DNA from: JBNJFY01 sp051747265
GTDB lineage: Bacteria; Bacteroidota; Rhodothermia; Balneolales; Balneolaceae
Assembly (NCBI GenBank): GCA_051747265.1
Contig: JBNJFY010000002.1
Location: 248,001-312,000 of the forward strand
Direction of reading: 5' to 3'
Length of the DNA: 64,000 nucleotides
The notes under the pieces: generated by a model
Told to the model about the DNA's origin: nothing
The model's input: only the letters and a program-made list of their open reading frames with translations
The model's database searches: none
Made by a program: the position numbers and the translations under genes
Shown here: positions 51,535 to 62,202 of the stretch, in pieces
Layout: each line of letters opens with the position of its first letter
Numbering within the stretch: the first letter of the stretch is position 1

Positions 51535-52698
51535 TTACTTCAGCAAGAGCTTGGCAATGGTCTGTAGCTGCATGTTGCTGGTTCCTTCGTAGATTTTACC
51601 AATCTTAGAGTCACGGAAGAACTTCTCCACGGGATACTCTTTAACATATCCGTATCCACCGTACAGATCTACAGCCATAGAACTGACCCGTTCCGCAACT
51701 TCCGAAGCGTAATACTTGGCCATAGCCGCTTCCTTCAGAAAGTTTTGCCCATCTTCTTTCATGCGGGCTGCGTTATAAACCAGCAGCTTGGCGGTTTCAA
51801 TATCCGTAGCCATTTTGGCCAGCTGAAACTGCACACCCTGGTTATCGGCAATCGCTTTACCGAATTGCTTCCGTTCCTGAGTATAGGCCAAAGCTGCTTC
51901 AAACGCCCCTTGAGCAATACCAATCATTTGCGCGCCGATACCGATTCGACCTTCATTCAAGGTTTCGATAGCAACTTTATAGCCTTTGCCAACTTCACCC
52001 AATACGTTTTCTTTGGGAACCTTGCAGTCTTCCAACAGAATCTCGCAAGTTGAGCTAGCGCGAATACCCAATTTGTTCTCTTTCTTAGATACCGAGAATC
52101 CTTCGAAATCACGCTCTACCACGAAAGCGGTAATTCCTTTGTATCCGGCATCGGGATCAACGGTGGCAAATACCAAGAAAATATCCGCTTCATTAGCATT
52201 GGTGATCCACAATTTGGCACCGTTCAGTACATAATGGTCATCCTTTTCTTCTGCGCGGGCTTTCAACGCGAAAGCATCGGATCCGGAACCGGCTTCAGAC
52301 AAGCAGTAGGCACCAACTTGCTCGGTAGCCAACTTGGGGAGATAACGCTCTTTCAGGTCATCGGACGCGAAATTCAAAAATGCGTTATTCACCAACGTAT
52401 TCTGCACATCCATAAATACAGAAGCGGAAGCATCAACCTTACCCACTTCTTCAATAGCCACGATGGACATCATAAAGGATCCGCCGCCGCCTTGGTACTT
52501 TTCGGGAATCTCAATTCCCATTAAGCCCTGGTCAAAAAAGGCCTGAACAATATCTTTGTCCAGCTTGGCCGCTTCGTCCATTTCTTCCACTTTAGGCTTT
52601 AATATGCTGTTCGCAAAGTCGCCTACCGCGTCTTTGAGCATCTGCTCATCTTCGGTCAGTTTGGTCAGCGGTGGCATGGTTTGTAGATCCTGTTCCAT
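51535..52698 (-). CDS. Acyl-CoA dehydrogenase
   Basis: FAD enzyme introducing the alpha-beta double bond into acyl-CoA. Family signatures: GAYCLSEAGSGSDAFAL (about residues 130-146), LNGAKLWITNANEADIFLVFA, FGKAIADNQGVQFQLAKMATDIE, and the end LYGGYGYVKEYPVEKFFRDSKIGKIYEGTSNMQLQTIA with catalytic-base Glu in YEGTS. 387 residues is normal. It is divergent from the methylmalonyl-CoA mutase operon (205-nt gap), consistent with fatty-acid or branched-chain catabolism. Confidence 0.93.
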   Translation of the reverse strand: MEQDLQTMPPLTKLTEDEQMLKDAVGDFANSILKPKVEEMDEAAKLDKDIVQAFFDQGLMGIEIPEKYQGGGGSFMMSIVAIEEVGKVDASASVFMDVQNTLVNNAFLNFASDDLKERYLPKLATEQVGAYCLSEAGSGSDAFALKARAEEKDDHYVLNGAKLWITNANEADIFLVFATVDPDAGYKGITAFVVERDFEGFSVSKKENKLGIRASSTCEILLEDCKVPKENVLGEVGKGYKVAIETLNEGRIGIGAQMIGIAQGAFEAALAYTQERKQFGKAIADNQGVQFQLAKMATDIETAKLLVYNAARMKEDGQNFLKEAAMAKYYASEVAERVSSMAVDLYGGYGYVKEYPVEKFFRDSKIGKIYEGTSNMQLQTIAKLLLK

Positions 52699-52903
52699 AA
52701 ATCTGCTGGTTAGGTTAAATATGCGTTATGTGCTTCGCCGCCAATATAGTAAATCAGCTGCGTTTTTTGGAGTAAAAACAGGTTCAAGGATCGATTTTGG
52801 GGTAGACAACATTTGTAGGGGTAGCTCCTATTAGTTTTAGAGCCTGCTGCATACTATTTTTAGAGGTATCACAACCAATTAGGATTTTCGACAAGCTACT
52901 ATT

Positions 52904-54982
52904 ATGGCCGATCATTCATCGAACGATTCCATCTATCCTCCCGAGAAACCATTGTTCAATGAGTTTCCGCCGGTTAGCCGCGAAGCGTGGGAAGAGAAAA
53001 TTGCTCAAGATCTCAAAGGAGCCGACTACAAAGAGAAGTTGGCTTGGCACACGGATTCATCCTTTGATGTATTGCCCTTCTATCGAAACGATAACCTGGA
53101 AGAGATTCGCCATCTTCCCAGCCCGGCGGGTCAGTTTCCATTTGTGCGCGGTAAGCGCAGGTCGGATAACGACTGGGAAATACGCCAGGATATTTTCGCA
53201 GATAGTATTGAAGAGGCCAATCGCCAAGCCAAACAGGCCCAAAATAGTGGGACCGATGGCCTAACCTTTCATTTGCGTATTCGTCAAGGGGCTAAAGGGC
53301 AAGATCCACGCATGCATGGTATTCCCATTCACAGTCAGGAGGATTTCAATGCTCTTTTAAAAGATTTAGATCTGACTCAATCCACCATACATTTTGATGC
53401 CAGCGTCGCTACACCTGCACTGGCTGCTATGTGGACCAACTTTCTCAAATCTTATACCGGGGATTCGGATCAGGTCAACATCAGCTTTTTGTATGATCCG
53501 GTCGCTTATCAAGCATACACCGGTTATCCCCATAAGGCGCAACGCAAATGGCTTAAAGAACTGAAAGCCATTATTGAAAATTCTAAGACACGCTCTGACC
53601 ATGAGCGGTCGCTACAGATTAATACGCGACTCTATCATAATGCCGGCGCCACCGCCGCACAGGAATTAGCTTTTGCAGTTAGTCTCGGGAATGACTATTT
53701 GGCCCATTTGGCGGAGCTGGACATGAACCCGGTGGATATCCTCAACTCTATGCAGTTCTCCATGGGGATCGGTTCCAGCTACTTTATAGAAATTGCCAAA
53801 TTCCGTGCCCTGCGACTCCTTTGGTCGCGTATGAGTGCCAGCTATCCGGGTATCGACGATGAACAAACGTGTGCCTTCATCCATGCGCAAACTGCCAGCT
53901 GGAATAAAACCATGTACGATGCGCATAATAATATGCTGCGCACCACGACAGAAGCGATGTCGGCGGCCATTGGCGGGTGCGATGCCATTACCGTGGATCC
54001 ATACGATACGGTCTTCTGCATGCCGGATGACTTTTCTCAACGCATCGCCCGCAACAGTCAAATTATCCTGAAAGCAGAAGCTTATCTGGATAAAGTGGCT
54101 GACCCGGCCGGCGGCTCCTATTATATCGAAGAACTGACTCAGAAAATGGCGCAAAAAGCGTGGAGCTACGTACAAGAAATTGACGAGGTGGGCGGATTTA
54201 TGGATGCTCTCTCCACAGGATTAATTCATAAATACATTTCCCAATCTCGCAATGAGAAAGATCTGGCCATTGCTACTCGAAAAAAGGTTTTTGTGGGCAC
54301 CAACCAATATCCCAATGCCGAACAGCACATGCTGAATTCATGTGATGACCAAGCGGCCGGCACAACCTTAAAAGCTAGCGGCGTAGAGACTGATGTAGAT
54401 GAGGAAACCTATTTCGAATCTCTTTCCGGCGCCTTTTCGGAGGGAGCGATGCTTGGGGATCTTATTTCCGAACTATTCATGATTGGCACTCATATCAACC
54501 AACCCATCCAACCATATCGCGGAGCACAACCGTTTGAACGTCTCCGATTGCAGACCGAACAATATGAACAATCCGGGAATGAACGTCCCACGGTTCATAT
54601 GATTCCTATCGGTCACAAAAAAATGCGCAAAGCCCGCGCTACTTTTTCCAGCAATATCTTTGGCTGTGCCGGTTATGATATTGAAGAACCTATTGGATAT
54701 GATTCCGTTGAGGACGCTCTCCATGAAATCAAACAGGGGGAACCGGAAGTCGTAGTGTTATGTAGTTCGGACCAAGAGTATGAATCTCTGGTTCCGAAAT
54801 TTACCAAAGCCTTGCGAAAGTTGGATCCGGATACCCAACCGATCGCCGTACTGGCCGGTGCCCCCGGCGAACACGAAGAAGCATGGCGCGACGCCGGTAT
54901 TACCCAGTTTATTCACCGCGGCATGAATGTGCTCAGCACGCTGCAAGATTTCCATACGGCGTTAGGCATCACCAAATCCTAA
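52904..54982 (+). CDS. mutA: Methylmalonyl-CoA mutase small (beta) subunit
   Basis: A 692-residue homologue of the non-catalytic subunit of heterodimeric methylmalonyl-CoA mutase. Conserved TIM-barrel segments are present (YHNAGATAAQELAFAVSLGNDYL, FSMGIGSSYFIEIAKFRALRLLW, DYDTVFC), ending in a B12-binding-like domain in which the DxHxxG ligand motif is replaced (ATFSSNIFGCAGYDIEE), as expected for the beta subunit. First in mutA-mutB-meaB; 46 nt before mutB. Confidence 0.92.
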   Translation: MADHSSNDSIYPPEKPLFNEFPPVSREAWEEKIAQDLKGADYKEKLAWHTDSSFDVLPFYRNDNLEEIRHLPSPAGQFPFVRGKRRSDNDWEIRQDIFADSIEEANRQAKQAQNSGTDGLTFHLRIRQGAKGQDPRMHGIPIHSQEDFNALLKDLDLTQSTIHFDASVATPALAAMWTNFLKSYTGDSDQVNISFLYDPVAYQAYTGYPHKAQRKWLKELKAIIENSKTRSDHERSLQINTRLYHNAGATAAQELAFAVSLGNDYLAHLAELDMNPVDILNSMQFSMGIGSSYFIEIAKFRALRLLWSRMSASYPGIDDEQTCAFIHAQTASWNKTMYDAHNNMLRTTTEAMSAAIGGCDAITVDPYDTVFCMPDDFSQRIARNSQIILKAEAYLDKVADPAGGSYYIEELTQKMAQKAWSYVQEIDEVGGFMDALSTGLIHKYISQSRNEKDLAIATRKKVFVGTNQYPNAEQHMLNSCDDQAAGTTLKASGVETDVDEETYFESLSGAFSEGAMLGDLISELFMIGTHINQPIQPYRGAQPFERLRLQTEQYEQSGNERPTVHMIPIGHKKMRKARATFSSNIFGCAGYDIEEPIGYDSVEDALHEIKQGEPEVVVLCSSDQEYESLVPKFTKALRKLDPDTQPIAVLAGAPGEHEEAWRDAGITQFIHRGMNVLSTLQDFHTALGITKS

Positions 54983-55028
54983 GTATTAGCCACAGACTTT
55001 TTAATCGCTCGGACAGAATTCACCCATT

Positions 55029-57190
<2,162 letters not shown>

Positions 57191-57191
<1 letters not shown>

Positions 57192-58312
57192 TGGCTGATT
57201 CTCAGGAACAAACGGACTCGAACTCATCCGCTGGTGACTCCCACAAATCATCGCTATCGGTGAATAAGGGGGTGGATCAACCCTCGTCCATCAATCCCAA
57301 ACGCTTGCGTAATATTTCTTCCCGTCGACAAAAGCTCTCCGTGGATGATTATGTGAAAGGCATTACCCAAGGTGATCGGACTGTCTTGAGTCGGGCCATT
57401 ACCCTAGTGGAAAGCTCTAAGCCGGAGCATAAGGAAATAGCGCAGCAGATATTGAATGCCTGTGTCTCCCCAGCGGGCGATTCTATACGCATCGGTATTA
57501 CGGGAGTGCCCGGCGTGGGTAAGAGCACGTTTATTGAGGCCATGGGTAATCATATCCTCGAACAAGATCGCTCATTGGCAGTGCTAGCCATCGACCCCAG
57601 TAGCAGTCGCTCCAAGGGGAGTATTTTGGGCGACAAAACCCGCATGGGCACCTTGGCCAATCACGAGCGTGCCTTCGTACGCCCCTCGCCTACGGCCGGA
57701 TCCCTAGGTGGCGTAGCCCGTAAAACCCGGGAAACCATCTTACTGTGTGAAGCGGCCGGATACGATACCATTTTTATTGAGACGGTAGGTGTAGGCCAAT
57801 CCGAAACCGCGGTGCACTCCATGGTGGATTTCTTTCTGCTGCTCATGTTAGCTGGAGCCGGTGATGAGCTTCAGGGAATCAAACGTGGGATTATGGAGAT
57901 GGCCGATGTGATCGCCATCAACAAAGCGGACAGCGGCAACGAACGAGCCGCGCAGCGGGCCGCGGTGGAATATCAAAATGCCTTACATCTATTTCCCGCT
58001 CACAAATCGGAATGGACTCCCCAAGTAACTACCTGTTCAGCGCTCAAGGATAAGGGAATGGATAAAATCTGGTCGATGATTGAGGAGTATCTGACCCTGA
58101 CCCAAAAGAACGGCTATTTCTACAATCGCCGCCGCAACCAAGCTAAGCACTGGATGCACGAAACTATTGAACAGCGTTTGAAAGATGATTTCTACCACCA
58201 TCAGGGGGTACAAGAACAGCTGGAATCCCTAGAGCAACAAGTCCAAGAGGGAACGCTCAGCTCTTTTGCCGCCGCCGAAAAACTCCTCCACATTTACAGG
58301 CAATCAGTGTGA
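57191..58312 (+). CDS. meaB: Methylmalonyl-CoA mutase-associated GTPase MeaB
   Basis: GTPase chaperone that gates adenosylcobalamin loading into the mutase. P-loop GITGVPGVGKSTFIEAMG (about residues 100-117), SSSRSKGSILGDKTRM, FVRPSPTAGSLGGVARKTRE, DTIFIETVGVGQSE and AINKAD (G4) are visible. An N-terminal Ser-rich extension of ~45 residues precedes the usual start. The stop codon TGA is the last three bases of the first octamer of an inverted repeat array (CAGTGTGA, 58305-58312), so the C-terminus was probably altered by that element. Confidence 0.96.
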
Positions 58313-58492
58313 CAGAATTCAGTGTGTCAGAATTCAGTGTTTCAGTGTGTCAGAATTCTTGCTGAGTTAGATCACCGATACCTGGTTTCTTACATTGTAA
58401 GTTAGGGGATGATTCCAGATTTAATGGAAAGGCAATTAGCAAGACAACAGCAAGTTTCTGAAGCACTGACACACTGAGACACTGTCACACTG
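58305..58492. repeat. Inverted octamer/heptamer arrays between meaB and cdaA
   Basis: Left arm: CAGTGTGA, CAGAATT, CAGTGTGT, CAGAATT, CAGTGTTT, CAGTGTGT, CAGAATT, CTTGCTG (58305-58364). Right arm: CAGCAAG (58448-58454), then AAGCACTG, ACACACTG, AGACACTG, TCACACTG (58461-58492). The arms are complementary and would fold into one long hairpin with a loop of about 80 nt. Both convergent genes end in or against it: meaB's stop is in the left arm, cdaA's stop begins 2 nt beyond the right arm. CAGTGTGTCAG also occurs at 9816-9826. Confidence 0.85.
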
Positions 58493-58493
58493 T

Positions 58494-59336
58494 TCAGTTC
58501 ATTTTCAGCTCAGTTTCCTTTTCGGCGGTTGCTGATTTGAAGCCGCCCACCTCTTCGGTCTTGATCTCTTTCTCTTCCAATAACTCTACCATTTCGGCGC
58601 GTAGTTTTTGAATAGTCAAACCGCTGGTCAGAGACCCATCGCGAGCTATGGAGATCCGGCCGGTTTCTTCAGAGACCACGATCACAAACACATTATTATT
58701 CTCACTGATCCCTACCGCCGCCCGGTGTCGGGTTCCAAATACCGAAGAAATATTGGGATTTTGGGAGATAGGCAAATAGCAACTGGCGGCCACAATCCGG
58801 TTATCCCGAATGACCACCGCGCCATCGTGCAGGGGGGTATGCTTGTTAAATATCGTTTCCAGAAGTTCTGCTTTTACTTTCGCATCTAAGCGGGCACCTA
58901 CATCTACCATATCCTGCAGGGAACTCGTACGAGCAAACACAATCAACGCGCCGGTTTTGGTTCGGGCCATATTCTTTACCGCTTTGACCACCTCGTCAAT
59001 GACCTCCGCGGAATTACTCACACTTCCGAACCAAGATTCTAGATTAGTGTTCTGGCCCAGGTTATAGAGAATCTTCCGTATCTCAGGCTGAAAGAGGATA
59101 AATATGGCCAAAACCCCGACATCCAATACCCCGCTGAGTAGCCGGTTGATAGTGGTGAAACCAATAGAGTTCATCACTACATTGATGGCCACTACCAGCA
59201 ACAAACCCAACCCCGCGTAAATCGCGAATGTACCCCGCACCCACCGGTACATAAAGTACAAGGCAAAGGCAATAATCATCGACTCCACCAAGTCGATAAT
59301 GCCAAATTCTAAAAATGCGATTTTAAACAGGGTCAC
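58494..59336 (-). CDS. cdaA: Diadenylate cyclase CdaA
   Basis: Makes c-di-AMP from two ATP. Three N-terminal membrane segments (about residues 12-80) precede a DisA_N/DAC domain with motifs DGAVVIRDNRIVAASCYLP and GTRHRAAVGISENN, the catalytic DGA and RHR. The start is GTG at 59336 with GAGG about 9 nt upstream. It is followed at the C-terminus by a charged tail (ETELKMN) abutting the repeat array. c-di-AMP controls potassium and osmotic homeostasis, which fits the channel genes in this window. Downstream of folP in one operon (20-nt gap). Confidence 0.95.
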   Translation of the reverse strand: MTLFKIAFLEFGIIDLVESMIIAFALYFMYRWVRGTFAIYAGLGLLLVVAINVVMNSIGFTTINRLLSGVLDVGVLAIFILFQPEIRKILYNLGQNTNLESWFGSVSNSAEVIDEVVKAVKNMARTKTGALIVFARTSSLQDMVDVGARLDAKVKAELLETIFNKHTPLHDGAVVIRDNRIVAASCYLPISQNPNISSVFGTRHRAAVGISENNNVFVIVVSEETGRISIARDGSLTSGLTIQKLRAEMVELLEEKEIKTEEVGGFKSATAEKETELKMN

Positions 59337-59356
59337 CTAATGATCCTCTTAATCGA

Positions 59357-60259
59357 TTAACCTTTTTTTGCTTCATATGGCATGACCGCCTGAAACACCT
59401 TCACCGAATCTACGGCTTCCTGAACATCATGAACGCGTAAAATACGAGCCCCATTCAGCATGGCGTGATAGTGAGCCGCCACGGTAGCACTGACTCGCTG
59501 ATCAGCCGGTCGGCCGTCCCCTAAGATGCGTCCCAGCATAGATTTTCTGGAGATACCCGCCAGTACCGGGATGCCCAGTGCATTAAAACGATCCAATTCT
59601 GCCAATATGCGCAAATTATGCTCCTGAGTCTTCCCAAAGCCGAAGCCGGGATCGATCACCAGGGAAGTCCGTTGAACACCCGCTGTTATAGCTTTATCGA
59701 CCTGTGCACGCAAAAATGAAGTAATATCTTGGATAACATCAGTATAACTGGGATCATTTTGCATATTTTCGGGCGAACCCTGAGAATGCATGATCACCAA
59801 TCCGGCTTTTTGCTGGGCACACAAGTCGGCGAGTCGGTCATCATATTGCAGTCCGCTGACGTCGTTGACCAGCTGAGCACCGGCTTTCAACGCGGCCTGT
59901 GCAACTTCGTATTTTCGGGTATCAATAGAAAATATGGTGTCTGGAAATTGAGCGATACCCGCTTCGATGATAGGTGCGGTTCGATCTATCTCTTCCTGAA
60001 TGTCTACTTCTTTTGCTCCCGGCCGGGTAGACTCTCCACCGATATCGATGATACTCGCTCCGGCTAGTATCATTTCCTCTATCCGAGCCAAGGCTGCTTC
60101 TTGGTCATTAAATCGTCCCCCATCGGAAAACGAATCCGGAGTAGCGTTGAGTATGCCCATCACCTGTGGCCAAAACAAATCCAGCACCTGATCACGAAGA
60201 TGCAGGTGCTGGTTCATATCCGTCGGACCTGATGACGTTCCTAAGGTAAACTCACCCAT
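59357..60259 (-). CDS. folP: Dihydropteroate synthase
   Basis: Condenses p-aminobenzoate with hydroxymethyl-dihydropterin diphosphate in folate synthesis; target of sulfonamides. The motifs are VMGILNATPDSFSDGGRF, IIDIGGESTRPGAKEV, LVNDVSGLQYD, VIDPGFGFGKTQEHNL and LAGISRKSMLGRIL. 300 residues includes ~30 N-terminal residues before the conserved start. Immediately upstream of cdaA, the common folP-cdaA arrangement, and 42 nt downstream of the ferredoxin gene. Confidence 0.97.
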   Translation of the reverse strand: MGEFTLGTSSGPTDMNQHLHLRDQVLDLFWPQVMGILNATPDSFSDGGRFNDQEAALARIEEMILAGASIIDIGGESTRPGAKEVDIQEEIDRTAPIIEAGIAQFPDTIFSIDTRKYEVAQAALKAGAQLVNDVSGLQYDDRLADLCAQQKAGLVIMHSQGSPENMQNDPSYTDVIQDITSFLRAQVDKAITAGVQRTSLVIDPGFGFGKTQEHNLRILAELDRFNALGIPVLAGISRKSMLGRILGDGRPADQRVSATVAAHYHAMLNGARILRVHDVQEAVDSVKVFQAVMPYEAKKG

Positions 60260-60301
60260 AGATTTTATTTAGCTCATCAGTCTACAGTTTGTCGAATGAT
60301 A

Positions 60302-60640
60302 TTAATCCCACTCTTCCTGTAGATATTCATCTTTATCTTCTTTTTCAGCCCACTCATCGGCATCCGGCATCGGATCAGTGGTTTCATTAATAATGCGATC
60401 CGCCCATTTCTCAGCCAGTTGCTCATTCCATTCAATATAGTGCTCCCACTTTTCGGGCAACTCATCATCAGGATAAATTGCTTCTACGGGACATTCGGAA
60501 ACGCACGCATCACAGTCGATGCACTCCAGCGGATCAATAGTTAGAAAGTTGGGTCCTTCACGAAAAGCGTCTACCGGACATACCGCGGCACAGTTCGTGT
60601 ATTTACAATTAATGCAGGGTTCAGCTACAATGTAGGCCAT
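60302..60640 (-). CDS. 7Fe/4Fe-4S ferredoxin (FdxA-like)
   Basis: A 112-residue ferredoxin. Two cluster motifs are visible: CINCKYTNCAAVCPVDAF (about 9-26) and CIDCDACVSECPVEAI (about 40-55). The spacing of the first, with an extra residue, fits a 3Fe-4S plus 4Fe-4S ferredoxin. An acidic C-terminal extension (ADEWAEKEDKDEYLQEEWD) follows. Electron carrier; partner unknown. First gene of a probable fdx-folP-cdaA unit. Confidence 0.93.
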   Translation of the reverse strand: MAYIVAEPCINCKYTNCAAVCPVDAFREGPNFLTIDPLECIDCDACVSECPVEAIYPDDELPEKWEHYIEWNEQLAEKWADRIINETTDPMPDADEWAEKEDKDEYLQEEWD

Positions 60641-61035
60641 TGTTACAATTTGATGTTAAGGGATTCAAAATTCAGATCATTAAATATCTACGCTGAGATG
60701 TATAAAAGCAAGGCGGGTATTAGTTAATAGTTATTAGGAATTTTCAAGCTTCTTCACAACTTATTGCTTCGATCGATTTTACTTAAAGTGTTAATCGTGT
60801 AATCGTTAATAGGAAATGTTTGCCATATATTTTCATCTCGGTACTAAAAGATCATATTCCGCACCCTGTTGGATAAGTAACGCATAGCATCGCTTCTCCA
60901 ACCTCGAACTATCGTTTTCCATCATTCTAGGATTCAGTTGCATCTCCCCATATAACCGATTAACAATTAACGATATACCATGCCCCTGAAATCGAAACCG
61001 ACAACTCGCTCCTAATAACGAATATTAATCCACCC
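60641..61035. other. AT-rich intergenic region, possible degenerate heptamer arrays
   Basis: A 395-bp gap with no ORF or RNA motif that I recognise. It contains TATTAGT, TAATAGT, TATTAGG in 7-bp register (60718-60738), then GTTAATCGTGTAATCGTTAAT, and near the far end CGATTAA, CAATTAA, CGATATA (60957-60977), which is roughly complementary. This may be a decayed relative of the arrays at 9.8 and 58.3 kb, but the match is weak. The ferredoxin operon promoter must be here. Confidence 0.35.
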
Positions 61036-62100
61036 CTATTCTACAACCTGTTCTAAATAAACTTTGCTGCTATCTCCACAAATTCTTGCGGTAACCCGAA
61101 TCGGATCCGAATCCCAATCAATTATCAGTTGGCCATAATTAAGTCGACCGATCGGACCCGCAACGCGATATTGATTGGGCTCACCTTGCTCTTCGATTCC
61201 TTCATAGACATGGGTCATACCACTAGAGGTAATTTCATAGATCGACTGCTGCATACCTTGCGGTTGATACTTGGAAATTTCGGCAATGTGGCGATCTCCA
61301 CTTAACAAAATGGGCATGGATGGACTGGTCTGCTTGATGAGTTCAAACAATCGCTCGCGTTCCTTCGGAAAATTGCCCCACTTTTCAAACCAGTGTTCCG
61401 TGGGTATCATTTGGATCCCAGAAGCGATCAGGTGGACTTCCGCTTCGCTATTGGTGAGTTCGCTTTCCAGCCATTGCCATTGCGCTTCGCCCAAGATCGT
61501 ACCAGAAGTGTTGGGCAGGTAGCGTTGATCGGTTTGCTTATCTGCTTTTAGGGGACTTCGAAAATAACGGGCATCCAACAGAATGATTTTTACTTGTTGA
61601 TCATCAGCACCATAGGTATAAGAGCCGTATGCTCCCTCATGATCGCGTCGCGGATCATCATCGGGCACACCCAGGAATCGATACATCTCTGTTTTACTCT
61701 CCTTTTTGAGGGAATATTCACGTCCGGAATCATTTAACCCATAATCGTGATCATCCCAGATCCCGATAACATCCGCGGAAGAGGCAAGCTTGCGATAGGC
61801 TTCAATTCCGAGCTGCTGGTTGTACTTTGCCCTGAATTGGGCCGGATTCTTTGTATCCGCGTAAATATTATCCCCCATCCAGATCCAAAGTTGCGGATCG
61901 AAAGCGAGAATGTCATCCCACAGTGGTTGCTTCAGGTTTTGACGGTTACAGGATCCGAAAGCAATGCGAGTCAACGCTTTCGTGGTATTCAGATTCTGGG
62001 AAATTACCAGCTCATTATCCTTTTGTTGCTTCTGACACGCTAATAAAGGGACTAACCCCAGTAGAATAATCAGTATTAATCGCGGTGATACGTTCTTCAT
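61036..62100 (-). CDS. PhoD-like metallophosphatase lipoprotein
   Basis: Lipobox PLLAC (Cys about residue 22), then an alkaline phosphatase D/metallophosphoesterase domain: RIAFGSCNRQNLKQPLWDDI, LWIWMGDNIYADTKN, VIGIWDDHDYGLND, IILLDARYF, LLSGDRHIAEISKY. These are the metal-ligand motifs of the PhoD family, which hydrolyses phosphodiesters or phosphate esters. Secreted and membrane-anchored. The gene follows the TonB receptor on the same strand, so phosphate or organic-phosphate scavenging together is possible. Confidence 0.88.
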   Translation of the reverse strand: MKNVSPRLILIILLGLVPLLACQKQQKDNELVISQNLNTTKALTRIAFGSCNRQNLKQPLWDDILAFDPQLWIWMGDNIYADTKNPAQFRAKYNQQLGIEAYRKLASSADVIGIWDDHDYGLNDSGREYSLKKESKTEMYRFLGVPDDDPRRDHEGAYGSYTYGADDQQVKIILLDARYFRSPLKADKQTDQRYLPNTSGTILGEAQWQWLESELTNSEAEVHLIASGIQMIPTEHWFEKWGNFPKERERLFELIKQTSPSMPILLSGDRHIAEISKYQPQGMQQSIYEITSSGMTHVYEGIEEQGEPNQYRVAGPIGRLNYGQLIIDWDSDPIRVTARICGDSSKVYLEQVVE

Positions 62101-62130
62101 AACAGCATTAAGCTTGATTGATTAGCAGAA

Positions 62131-62170
62131 CAAAATAAAAAAAGCGGCGCCGAAAAGTCGACGCCGCTTT
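62131..62170 (-). terminator. Terminator of the TonB-dependent receptor gene
   Basis: Stem AAAGCGGCG/CGCCGCTTT with an A run on the + strand that becomes a T run on the minus strand. It lies 33 nt after the receptor stop and just upstream of the PhoD-like start codon. Confidence 0.85.
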
Positions 62171-62202
62171 GAATATGCTGTAATACTTGAAATTCGATCA
62201 AT

